NCBI RefSeq assembly: GCF_000003195.3
Contig: NC_012877.2
Coordinates: forward strand, 16,609,344-16,673,343
Length of the DNA: 64,000 nucleotides
Source of the DNA: Sorghum bicolor
Lineage: Eukaryota; Streptophyta; Magnoliopsida; Poales; Poaceae
Reading direction: 5' to 3'
The translations under genes and the position numbers were made by a program. Positions 44,555 through 56,349 of this stretch are shown here, piece by piece (within the stretch, counting starts at the first letter, position 1; each line of letters starts with the position of its first letter). The notes under the pieces are model-generated. The model was not told where the DNA came from. It saw nothing but the letters and a program-made list of their open reading frames with translations, and searched no databases.

Positions 44555-44559
44555 AGTTC

Positions 44560-45383
44560 CAATCCTATTCTAGCATGGCAATTCTAGGAATGTAAATGCT
44601 CAAAGTAAATGCTAGAATGTAAAGGATGAGAGCAAGAAGAACGTGGCGATGTTTTGCCGAGGCATCGAAGAGTCGCCACTCTCCACTAGTCCTCGTTGGA
44701 GCACCCACGCAACCCTTGCTCCCACTTGGTCCGTGCAAGGACCAAGTGATCTCTACGGGCTGATTCATCGACACTCCGTCACGGGGAATCACCCAAAATC
44801 GCTCACAAGCTTGACACGAGCCACCCACAAGAACTTCGGGCGGTCTTCGTGCCTCCAGTCACCACCAAACTGTCTAGGTGATGGCAATCACTAAGAGTAA
44901 CAAGCAAGAACTCTCACTTGACCCAAACAAAGATCTAGAGAGTGGTAGATGCACACTTAAACTCTTGGAACTCAACTAGAGAAGGATTCACTCAAGAAAT
45001 CACTCAATTCTCAATCCTCTCTAGGCTCTTTCTTTTCTCTTGCACCATAAGGTGTTTCTTAGCTGATCAAATGGGCAAGAGACCTCCCATGGACGAGGTG
45101 AAGGAGTATAAATAGTCCCCATCAAGTCCAAGGGCTAGCCACCCGAATTCTACAGAAAACAGGAGCACCAGACACGCTCAATGTTGCACCGAACACGCTG
45201 CACAGAGCGTCCGGTGCCCCATTAATGGCTAACTGTACTTGCCTCTAACACGCACCGGACGCATTCACAGCGAGTCCGGTGACTCACTTGGACCACGTCC
45301 GGTGTGAAGGGCAAGTTGCAAAGCTCTCTAGGTACGGGACCAGACGCACCACAGTGGGTCTGGTGCCCACGTCCCGTGTGAGG
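44560..45383 (-). repeat. 3' LTR of copia E, continued and truncated
   Basis: Resumes the LTR after gypsy R and follows the A copy (17691-18306, then 27238 to about 27440). It stops at copia C. The remaining roughly 0.5 kb of LTR known from A is not found on the other side of C, so it was lost before C inserted. The last 5 bp, TGAGG (45379-45383), are the target duplication of C. Confidence 0.75.
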
Positions 45384-45575
45384 TGAAAGGTCCTAATATG
45401 GCTAGAGGGGGGTGAATATCCTATTTAAAAATTCTACAAAACTCACTAGAGCAAGTGGTTAGTAAATAACAAAGCGTAGCTTTTTGCTCTAGCTCTAATG
45501 GGGTGTTTGCAAGCCACCTATCCACAATTCTAGTTGATATGAACACTAGGCACACAAGAGCTATGTCACTACTTA
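45384..45575 (-). repeat. terminal piece of copia C LTR
   Basis: Starts TGAAAGGTCC. Its right part (45465-45575) duplicates the start of the LTR at 46150. It is the only copy that retains the true LTR end. Confidence 0.8.
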
Positions 45576-46149
45576 TTGTCATCATCATCCTTATTCATGA
45601 CCTCATCATCATCATTATCATTGTATTGATCTTCGGTCATGACATCTCCAAGTACCTCATTGAGAGATACACCGGTCAATCCACCTCTAAAGATGATTGT
45701 TCTCAATGTCTTGAACCTCTTGGGCAAGCACATCAAGAACTTATGAATGGAGTCCTCATCCTTCACTTTCTCACCAAGGCCCTTGAGATCATTGATGATG
45801 ACTTGGAGCCTATAGAACATCTCCGGTATAGACTCATCATCCTTCATCTTGAAGTTTGATAGCTTGTCCTTGAGCATATACAATTTGGCACTTTTTACCG
45901 TTCTAGTGCCCCCATATGTTTGTTCTAGCCTTGTCCACACTTCACTTGCTCTCTCAAGATCTTTGACTTGTTCAAATACCTTTGAATCAATGCCATTATA
46001 GATTGTGTCGAGAGCCATTGTATTGCATTGCTTGTTTGCTCTCTCATTGTCGGTGGGGTTAGCGGGGTCAAGGATCACAAAATCATTCTCCGTGACTTCC
46101 CACACTCTATCATTTATTGATCCAAGGTACATTTTCATCTTTCTTTTCC
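45576..46149 (-). pseudogene. copia C gag fragment between two LTR pieces
   Basis: An open frame with the copia gag (UBN2-type) domain; blocks MKMYLGSINDRVWEV and EVWTRLEQTYGG are followed by MKDDESIPEMFYRLQ. It duplicates 53851-54423 closely but keeps the reading frame where that copy has lost 1 bp (near 54310). Translation would run from LTR-derived codons into gag. Confidence 0.85.
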
Positions 46150-48074
46150 AATAACAAAGCGAAGCTTTTTGCTCTAGCTCTAAAGGGGTGTTTGCAAGCC
46201 ACCTATCCAACAATTCTAGTTGATATAATCACTAGGCACACAAGAGCTATGTCACTACTTAACCTAGAGAGCTATCTAAAGTTACTATACAAGTAAGTAA
46301 GCTACTCTAGTTTGCGGGAAGGTAAGAGAGATGGTTTAATATTTATACCGCCGCGTAGAGGGGATGAATCAATCAATAATATGAAGTCCAATCACCGGGA
46401 GAAATCCAATCAACAAACACAATGGAGCCACATGATTTTCTCCCGAGGTTCACGTGCTTGCCGGCACGCTACGTCCCCGTTGTGTCGACCAACACTTGGT
46501 GGTTCGGTGGCTAAGAGGTGTAGCACGAACCTCGTCCTCACTAAGACACCACAAGAACCTACCCACAAGTGAGGTAGCTCAATGACACGAGCAATCCACT
46601 AATGTTGCCTTTGGCTCCCCGCAGAGGTAGGCACAAACCCCTCACAATCACCGGGAGATGGCCACGAACAATCACCAACTCGTGCCAATCCTCCTCCACT
46701 GCTCCAAGCCGTCTAGGTGGCAGAAACCACCAAGAGTAACAAGAGAACTGCAGCCAAATCGATCCCCAAGTGCCACTAGATGCATCACTCAAGCAAATGC
46801 ACTTGGAATCACTCCCAATCTCACAAAGATGTATAATCTATGAAGGAGATGAGTGGGAGGTGTTTGCTTAGGCTCACAAGTATGTCAAGTATGCTAGAAT
46901 GCCAAGAGAGTGAGCCCCAAGCCGGCCAAACACGTATTTATAAGCCCCTCAAGCAAATAGAGCCGTTGGCTCTTTCACTAGGCAAAACTCTGGGTCACCG
47001 GACACTCTTAAAGAGGCACCGGACGCTCAACACCTGCGTCCGGTGCTCCAAAGTTAGCCACGTGTCAGAGTCTAACGGTAACCTGCAGAGCACCGGACGC
47101 TGAACAAGTTACCACCGGACGCGTTCGGTGCACACCGGTCCTAAACTCAGAGAGGTCTACAGAAACACAGGGTCACCGGACGCTGAGCACCGGACCGTCC
47201 GGTGCTCACCGAACTTAAACTCAGAGAGCTCTGCAAAACGCTCAGGTCACCGGACTCATACCACCGGACGCTCCCTGACCGTCCGGTGCTTCCAATCAAA
47301 CACACCGGCCAAAGTCAGATAGCACCGGACGCATAAACAGGAGCTACCCTGTGTCTGGTGCTCATCGTCCTGTGCTTAACCCTAGCACCACAGCACACCG
47401 GACGCACAGCCTCTGCGTCCGGTGCCGCAACGGCCAGCGTCCAATGAGTGTTTCTCAGCAAGGAACACTCCCACGACTTCTCCAAACTTCCCACCGGCGC
47501 AATAGAAAATATGCACTTCATTTTCTAAAAAAGCGCTGAATCCCGCATCGCAAGCTCGGCGGGAGGGAGAGAGGAACCCATCCTCTCTCTACCCTTCAAA
47601 CTCCACCTCCTTCTCAAAATGTGCCAACACCACAAAGTGTGTACCAACAAGTGCACGTGTGTTAGCATTTTCGCAATCATTTTCTTCGAAGGAGTTAAGT
47701 TAGCTCACTAGGTTCTAAATGCATGCACATGAACAATGGCACCTAGTGGCACTTGATAATCGTTTAGCCAAAGAATTCCCCTCTTTATAGTACGGCTATC
47801 TATCCTAAATGTGATCACACCCTCTATGGTGTCTTGATCACCAAAACCAAAACCCTAAGCAATACCTTTGCCATGATCTCCATAGGGTTTTGTTTTTCTC
47901 TTTCTTCTTTTCCATGTTGAGCACTTGATCATCTTGTGGTCATCACCATCATCACCATGATCATCACTTGCTCCATCACTTGGCATGTACCAACCTTATT
48001 AAGTCTACACACACTTACCATAGAGGTTAGTACTAGGGTTTCATCAATTATCCAAAACCAAACTAGGGCTTTCA
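46150..48074 (-). repeat. copia C LTR, internal copy
   Basis: Nearly identical to 54424-56349. On the minus strand it starts TGAAAGCCCTAG at 48074. An array of GCACCGGAC and GTCCGGTGC words lies at about 46990-47430. Confidence 0.88.
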
Positions 48075-49183
48075 ATCTCCCCCTTTTTGGTAATTGATGA
48101 CAAGCCTTTTTACAAAGATTTTCAATAAAATTTTCTTGGATTCATGTTGCTTGCCCAAGCATTTTATCATGTGCAAAGGTTATGGACAAGTTTCATAAAC
48201 CCAATTTGGTAGCAATTGCTCCCCCTACATATGTGCTTAGAGTTTGGATTTGAAAGCTTGCACATATGCTTGAATAGGAAATATAGGAGTCAATTTCTAC
48301 CAAATGATGCTAAGGTGTAAGGAATGGACCTTTGAAGCATGATACCAATCGGATTTGCCAATATATACCATCCTTAGCACCGTTAGTAACTAGACATTCA
48401 CAAGACTAGAACACTCCATGAGATCAACATTATAAATAAGGTTCTAGTACCACTTGTGAAGCAAATAATAGTCTAGTTACACTACCTATGCATTCTAGTT
48501 CTTCATTTCATCAATCAAACCTATAACCAGCATACACCACACAAGCAAGGCATCGGAGAGAAAACTTCTAAAACTAATGCAAATGCAAGCAAACATATGT
48601 GATGCACATTCAAATGCAACATACAAGTTTATGAGCTTGCTCCCCCTACTTGTGTGCTTCAAATTTTAATTGATCCCCTTCTTTTATCATGTTACTCCCC
48701 TATCTTAAAACTTTGGGAAATTTTCTCCCCCTTTGTCATCAATGACCACAAAAGGTGAGCTCAAATTTTAGATAGGTTAGTGTGAAACCATGTGAAATGA
48801 GATCATTTTCCCAAATTGGTCCAATCTAGATTACTTGCCTAAGATATTTAACTCAGTTTGATCCAAGGACAAGCTTCTTCACACCTCTAAATAAGGGTTA
48901 TCTTGTACCATGTTGAGTTAAACACTTATAGCTCATATTCTAGATCAAACACTAGGATTGCAAGCCCATAAACATGTCATATGTTACCACTAGATCAAGT
49001 CAAGCATAAAAGCAATAGTTGTACCATACAAACATCAAATTCATTTGTTTTTCATGAATGAGCCTAAGACATGTAAGGAATGACTAGATGCACTAAACAA
49101 GTCCTTAGCAAAGATGGATGACATGTCAAACAATTTCACCTTGCTTTGCTCGAAGGAGAGGCATGTCATATAGTGGGGGTGCA
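48075..49183 (-). other. 3' untranslated region of copia C with purine tracts
   Basis: No ORF. The purine tract next to the LTR is AAAAAGGGGGAGAT (minus strand). The word AGGGGGAG recurs four times on that strand (48077-48084, 48219-48226, 48640-48647, 48725-48732). Confidence 0.75.
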
Positions 49184-52100
49184 TCAACACATATTTGAGA
49201 AGTCAAGTATGTTCAATTCATTCCTTAGCTTGCAAAACCTCTTCTCATCAAGTGGCTTGGTGAATATGTCGGCAAGTTGATCATCGGTGCCTATACTCTC
49301 AATGCAAATGTCCCCTTTTTGTTGATGATCTCTTATGAAGTGATGGCGAACATCTATGTGCTTTGTTCTTGAGTGTTGAACTGGAATGTTGGTGAGCTTC
49401 ACGACACTTTCATTGTCACATAGCAATGGCACTTGCTTGAAGTTGATTCCAAAGTCCTTCAAAGTTGCCTTCATCCATAGGATTTGTGCACAACAACTAC
49501 CGGCCACAATGTACTCCGCTTCGGCGGTTGATAGTGCAACACTATTTTGCTTCTTGGATGACCATGAGACAAGTGATCTTCCCAATAGTTGACATGTGCC
49601 CGATGTGTTTCTTCTTTCAACTTTGCATCCCGCATAGTCTGAATCAGAATATCCAATAAGTTCAAACTTTGCACCTTTGGGATACCACAAACCAGCATTT
49701 TGTGTATGCTTCAAGTACCTCAATATTCTCTTTGTTGCTTTCAAATGACTTTCTCTTTGTGAGGCTTGGAATCTTGCACACATGCATACACTAAACATGA
49801 CATCCGGTCTTGATGCGGTCACATAGAGTAGGCTTCCAATCATAGACCGATACAACTTTTGATCCACCATATTTCCACTTGTATCACTATCTAGGCTTCC
49901 ATTTGTTCCCATTGGAGTGCTAATTGCCTTTGCATCATCCATTCCAAACTTCTTGAGCATGTCTTTTATGCACTTGCCTTGGCTCACAAATGTGCCATTC
50001 TTTAATTGCTTGATTTGAAGACTAAGGAAGTAACTAAGATCTCCAATCATTGACATCTCAAATTCATTAGCCATCATGTTGCCAAACTCCTCACAAAATT
50101 CTTGATTGGTTGATCCAAATATGATATCATCAACATAGATTTGCAACACAAACAAGTCTTTGCCAATCTTCTTGGTGAAGAGAGCGGTGTCAACCTTGCC
50201 CATCTTGAAACCTTTAGAGAGTAAGAAATCTCTCAGTCTCTCATACCATGCTCTAGGTGCTTGCTTCAAACCATACAATGCCTTTCTTATCTTGTAAACA
50301 TGGTTGGGTTTCTTATCATCTTCAAAACCGGGTGGTTGCTCAACATAGACTTCTTCATTGATATAGCCATTGAGAAATGCACTCTTCACATCCATTTGAT
50401 ATAGCTTGATGTTATGAGCACAAGCATAGGCCAACAAGATCCTAATTGCTTCTAATCTTGCAACCGGGGCATATGTTTCACCAAAGTCAAGACCTTCAAC
50501 TTGAGTATAGCCTTGTGCTACCAATCTTGCTTTGTTGCTTACAACTATCCCATCTTGATCTTATTTGTTGCGAAAGACCCATCTAGTACCAATGACATTA
50601 TGATCACTAGGCCTCTCAACTAATTCCCATACTTGATTTCTCTTGAAGTTGTTAAGCTCTTCATCCATAGCATTAACCCAATCAACATCTCTCAATGCTT
50701 CTTCAATCTTCTTTGGCTCAACGTGAGACACAAAGGAGAAATGCTCACAAAATGATGCTAATCTTGATCTAGTTTGTACTCCTCTTTGAATGTCACCTAT
50801 GATATGATCCAATGGATGATCTCTTGCAATACTTGTTGGTTGGAGTATTTGCACTTGATTGCTTGCACTTGGTTGATCATGAGATGATGTACTAGCTTGT
50901 TGATCATGCACTTGTGTACCACTTGTGCTAGCTTGATTTTGATCATGAGAACCACTAGCTTGCACATTAGAGGTAGGAAGCACTTGATCTTTGTCATCTT
51001 CAACATCAATCACCTCTCTAGGCCTTAAATCACCAATATCCATATTCTTCATTGCATCGGCCAATTGAGTGCCTCTCACATCATCTAGATTCTCATCTTC
51101 CTCTTGAGAGCCATTGGTTTCATCAAACTCAACATCATGCACCTCCTCAAGAGTACTACTAGCTAAATTCCACACTCTATATGCTTTGCTAGTAGTGGAG
51201 TAACCAAGCAAGAATCCTTCATCACATTTCTTCTCAAATTTACTCAATCTAGTGCCTTTCTTCAATATGTAGCATTTGCAACCAAAAACCCGAAAATATG
51301 CAATATTGGGCTTTCTTCGATTCAAAAGCTCATATGGAGTCTTCTCCATCATTGGGTGACAATAGAGTCGGTTGCTATAGTAGCAAGCCGTGTTGATTGC
51401 TTCGGCCCAAAAAGAATGACTCACATTGTACTCACTCAACATTGATCTTGCCATGTCAATCAAGATTCTATTCTTCCTCTCAACAAGACCATTTGATTGT
51501 GGAGTGTACTTGGCCGAGAATTGATGCCTAATGCCAAATTCATCACAAAGCTCATCAACTCTTGTATTCTTGAATTCACTTCCATTGTCACTTCTCACTT
51601 TCTTGATGGTTGTTTCAAACTCATTGTGTATTCTCTTGACAAATGATTTGATGGTTGCAAAAGCATCACTTTTGTCACTAAGAAAGAATACCCATGTGTA
51701 TCTTGTGAAATCATCCACTATCACAAATCCATATTTGTTTCCACCAATGCTTGTGTATGTGGTTGGTCCAGATAAGTCCATGTGCAACAACTCAAATGCC
51801 TTGCATGTACTCATGATGCTCTTCTTTGGATGAGTGTTGCCAACTTGCTTTCCGGCTTGACATGCACTACAAAGCTTATCTTTCTCAAATGTGACATCTT
51901 TCAAGCCTCTAACAAGATCATGCTTAACTAACTTGTTTAATTGTTTCATTCCAACATCACCAAGTCTTCTATCCATAACCAACCCCTGCTAGATTTAGTG
52001 AGCAAGCATGTTGATAATTGAGCTTCACTTGCATTGAAATCAACCAAGTATAGATTCTCATATCTAAAGCCTTTGAATATCAAGTTAGAGTCATCTACAC

Positions 52101-52374
52101 TTATGATCTCTACATCATCAACTCCAAATATGCATTTGAAACCAAGATCACAAAGTTGAGCTATGGATAGTAAGTTGAAGTTCAAGCTCTCTACTAGTAG
52201 CACATTGGAAATGCTCAAGTAATTGGATATAGCAATTTTACCGAGCCCTTTGAGCTTGCCTTTGCCATTGTCACCAAATGTGATACTATCAACACCATTT
52301 TCATCATTTGGATTGATTGAATTGAACATTCTTGAATCACCGATCATGTGTTGTGTGCACCCACTATCAAGCAC
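49184..52374 (-). pseudogene. copia C pol: protease, integrase, RT, RNase H (two lesions)
   Basis: The protease starts at about 52374 (DSGCTQHMIGD). The integrase (about 51982-51300) has a CSAC zinc pair, then HMDLSGP, RSDNGSEF and GLVERKNR, containing the D, D, E residues. The reverse transcriptase (about 50700-50000) has YVDD intact. RNase H (to 49184) has DSDYAGC, STAEAEY and [10 protein letters not shown]. Only two lesions were seen: a 1-bp deletion near 51960, which also removes a histidine of the pre-integrase zinc motif, and a TAA near 50541. The copia order PR-IN-RT-RH is clear. Compared with A and E it is much fresher. Confidence 0.92.
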
Positions 52375-52399
52375 CCAATGCCTTCCTCCGGCTTTATAG

Positions 52400-54423
52400 T
52401 TTACCTACAAAACAAATCAATGTTTCTTAGGTACCCATACTTGTTTGGGTCCTTGGAGGTTAGTGACTAAGCTTTTTGGTACCCAAATGGCCTTCTTCTT
52501 TGGACCCACAATTGGTGTACCAACAAACTTAGCATGCACACCCTTCTCACCCTTGGTAAGCACATAACAAGAATCAAATGGAATGTAAGATACATTAGCA
52601 ATTTTCTTGTTCTTGTTCATTTTATTACAATTAAGCTCTAGGTGCCCAACTTGCTTGCATTTGTTGCAAAACCGACCATTGCTCTTCACAAAACTAGGTT
52701 TGTGAGTTGCAAAGGCCCCTTGCCTTTCTTGGGGGTGTAGCCTAATCCCTCTTTGTTGAGAGAAAACCTTTGACTACCCAAGCACTTTAGCAAGCGGACC
52801 TCACCACCATAGGCCTTGCCTAGGGCATGAGTGAGCTCATCCACCTCTCTCTTGAGAGTCTTATTCTCAACCTTTAGTGAGGTATCACAAGTGACACCGA
52901 CACTAGAAGTAGAGGTAGAGTTGGTTGTGGTGGATGAAGACCTACAAGAAGAGTTAGTGGCAACAACAGTAGGTGGGTTGGGTGATTCCTTAATTAAGTC
53001 ACATGTTGTGCCCACATCACATGATACAACAACCTTTTCCTTGTTCTCTTCTAATAACAAGGAGTGAGCTTTTTCAAGCTTGGTGTGAGCTTTGCCAAGC
53101 TTCGCATGGGCTTCCACTAGCCTCTCATGATTAGCATTGAGCTCATCAAAGGATTGATCAAGAGCTTTTAACTTCTTGGCTAATTCTTTGCACTTCTTGT
53201 TTTTATATTGAATGAGAGAATCAGCTTGTTCTAGCATGTCCATGAGTTGTTCATTAGTGAATTCATTTTCATCATCACTATCACTATCATGTTCATGTTC
53301 ACTATCACTTTCACTCTCATCATATTGTACCTTGTGGCCCTTGGCCATGAAGCATGAAGGAGTGTCGAAGAGTGATGGCTTGTTGATAGCAATGCTTGCA
53401 AGTGCCTTCTTCTTGGATGACTTGTCATCATCACTTGAATCATCATTCGAAGAAGCATCGCTATCCCATGTCACAACATAGGATCCACCCTTCTTCTTCT
53501 TCTTGAAGACCATCTTCTCGTCCTTCTTTTCTTTCTTCTCCTTCTTGTTCTTCTTCTCATGCTCATCATGATCACTATTGTATGGACAATCTGCCACAAT
53601 ATGATCGGGGCTCTTGCACTTGTTGCGTAGCCTCACATAATCCTTGTTCTTGGAGTTGTCCCTTCTCTTTCTTGTATGGTACCCTTTCTTCTTCATCATT
53701 TTGCCAAATTTGCAGACAAAGAGTGCTAATGCTTCATCATCACTATCATCATTGGAGCACTCCTCATCACTTGATTCTTACTTCTTGGCCTTGCCCTTTT
53801 TCTTGCTCTTGGATGAAGAGCTAGCTTTGAATGCTACACTCTTCTTCTTCTTGTCATCATCATCCTTCTTCATGACCTCATCATCATTATTGTCATTGTA
53901 TTGATCTTCGGTCATGACATCTCCAAGTACCTCATTGGGAGATACACCGGTCAATCCACCTCTAAAGATGATTGTTCTCAATGTCTTGAACCTCTTGGAC
54001 AAGCACATCAAGAACTTATGAATGAAGTCCTCATCCTTCACATTCACACCAACGCCCTTGAGATCATTGATGATGACTTGGAGCCTATAGAACATCTCCG
54101 GTATAGACTCATCATCCTTCATCTTGAAGTTTGATAGCTTGTCCTTGAGCATATACAATTTGGCACTTTTTACCGTTGTAGTGCCCTCATATGTTTCTTC
54201 TAGCCTTGTCCACACTTCACTTGCTCTCTCAAGATCTTTGACTTGTTCAAATACCTTTGAATTAATGCCATTATAGATTGTGTTGAGAGCCATTGTATTG
54301 CATTGCTTATTGCTCTCTCATTGTCAGTGGGGTTAGCGGGGTCAAGGATCACAAAATCATTCTCCATGACTTCCCACACTCTATCATTTATTGATCCAAG
54401 GTACATTTTCATCTTTCTTTTCC
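52400..54423 (-). pseudogene. copia C gag
   Basis: The gag domain (54423-53850) is followed by acidic, lysine-rich and coiled-coil regions (53700-52800). A zinc knuckle CNKCKQVGHLELNC (C-x2-C-x4-H-x4-C) lies near 52660-52620, and a degenerate one near 53590. Lesions: 1-bp loss near 54310, TAA near 53779, and a stop near 52687. The true start is missing because LTR sequence is joined directly to gag at 54424. Confidence 0.85.
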
Positions 54424-56349
54424 AATAACAAAGCGAAGCTTTTTGCTCTAGCTCTAAAGGGGTGTTTGCAAGCCACCTATCCAACAATTCTAGTTGATAT
54501 AATCAATAGGCACATAAGAGCTATGTCACTACTTACACTAGAGAGCTATCTAAAGTTACTATACAAGTAAGTAAGCTACTCTAGTTTGCGGGAATGTAAG
54601 AGAGATGGTTTAATCTTTATACCGCCGCGTAGAGGGGATGAATCAATCAATAATATGAAGTCCAATCAGCGGGAGAAATCCAATCAACAAACACAATGGA
54701 GACACACGATTTTCTCCCGAGGTTCACGTGCTTGCCGGCACGCTACGTCCCCGTTGTGTCGACCAACACTTGGTGGTTCGGTGGCTAAGAGGTGTAGCAC
54801 GAACCTCGTCCTCACTAGGACACCACAAGAACCTACTCACAAGTGAGGTAGCTCAATGACACGAGCAATCCACTAATGTTGCCTTTGGCTCTCCGCCGAG
54901 GTAGGCACAAACCCCTTATAATCATCGGGAGATGGCCACGAACAATCATCAACTCATGCCAATCATCCTCCACTGCTCCAAGCCGTCTAGGTGGCGGCAA
55001 CCACCAAGAGTAACAAGAGAACCGCAGCCAAATCGACCCCCAAGTGCCACTAGATGCAATCACTCAAGCAAATGTACTTGGAATCACTCCCAATCTCACA
55101 AAGATGTATAATCTATGAAGGAGATGAGTGGGAGGTGTTTTCTTAGGCTCACAAGTATGTCAAGTATGCTAGAATGCCAAGAGAGTGAGCCCCAAGCCGG
55201 CCAAACATATATTTATAAGCCCCTCAAGCAAATAGAGCCGTTGGCTCTTTCACTAGGCAAAACTCGGGGTCACCGGACGCTCTTAAAGGGGCACCGGACG
55301 CTCAACACCTGCGTCCGGTGCTCCAAAGTTAGCCACGTGTCATAGTCTAACGGTAACCTGCAGAGCGCCGGACGTTGAACAAGTTACCACCGGACGCGTT
55401 CGGTGCACACCTGTCCTAAACTCAGAGAGGTCTACAGAAATACACAGTCACCGGACGCTGAGCACCGGACCGTCCGGTGCTCACTGGACTTAAACTCAGA
55501 TAGCTCTGCAAAACGCTCAGGTCACCGGACTCATACCACCGAACGCTCCCTGACCGTCCGGTGCTTCCAATCAAACACACCGGCCAAAGTCAGATAGCAC
55601 TGGACACGGAAACAGGAGCTACCCTGCGTCCGGTGCTCACCGTCCGGTGCTTAACCCTAGCACCACAGCACACCAGACGCACAGCCTCTGCGTCCGGTGC
55701 CTCAACGGCCAGCGTCCGATGAGTGTTTCTCAGCAAGGAACACTCCCATGACTTCTCCAAACTTCTCACCGGCACAATATAAAATATGCACTTCATTTTT
55801 TAAAAAAGCGCCGAATCCCACATCGCAAGCTCGGCGGCAGGGAGAGAGGAACCCATCCTCTCTCTACCCTTCAAACTCCACCTCCTTCTCAAAGTGTGCC
55901 AACACCACAAAGTGTGTACCAACAAGTGCACGTGTGTTAGCATTTTCACAATCATTTTCTTCGAAGGAGTTAAGTTAGCTCACTAGGTTCTAAATGCATG
56001 CACATGAACAATGACACCTAGTGGCACTTGATAATCGTTTAGCAAAAGAATTCCCCTCTTTATAGTACGGCTATCTATCCTAAATGTGATCACACGCTCT
56101 ATGGTGTCTTGATCACCAAAATCAAAACCCTAAGCAATACCTTTGCCTTGATCTCCATAGGGTTTTGTTTTTCTCTTTCTTCTTTTCCATGTTGAGCACT
56201 TGATCATCTTGTGGTCATCACCATCATCACCATGATCATCACTTGCTCCATCACTTGGCATGTACCAACCTTATTAAGTCTACACACACTTAGCATAGAG
56301 GTTAGTACTAGGGTTTCATCAATTATCCAAAACCAAACTAGGGCTTTCA
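54424..56349 (-). repeat. copia C 5' LTR, lacking its last 80 bp
   Basis: On the minus strand it starts TGAAAGCCCTAG at 56349. Its end is fused to gag. The GTCCGGTGC array is at about 55270-55700. Confidence 0.88.

Larger units (their letters stand above)
45384..56349 (-). mobile_element. Ty1/copia element C with a tandem LTR rearrangement
   Basis: Flanked by a perfect 5-bp duplication TGAGG (45379-45383, 56350-56354). Plus-strand order: LTR tail 45384-45575, gag piece 45576-46149, LTR 46150-48074, interior 48075-54423, LTR 54424-56349. Both full LTR-to-gag joins show the same break: about 80 bp of LTR end, the primer site and the start of gag are missing, and LTR word AATAACAAAG abuts gag. 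The element therefore could not have copied itself in this form. A tandem duplication by recombination between LTRs, followed by a deletion, explains the layout. The pol is almost intact. Confidence 0.88.

Noticed and set aside
46990..47430. CRISPR-like repeat array
   Set aside because: The repeats are short, inverted and irregularly spaced within a plant LTR; no cas-like genes exist.
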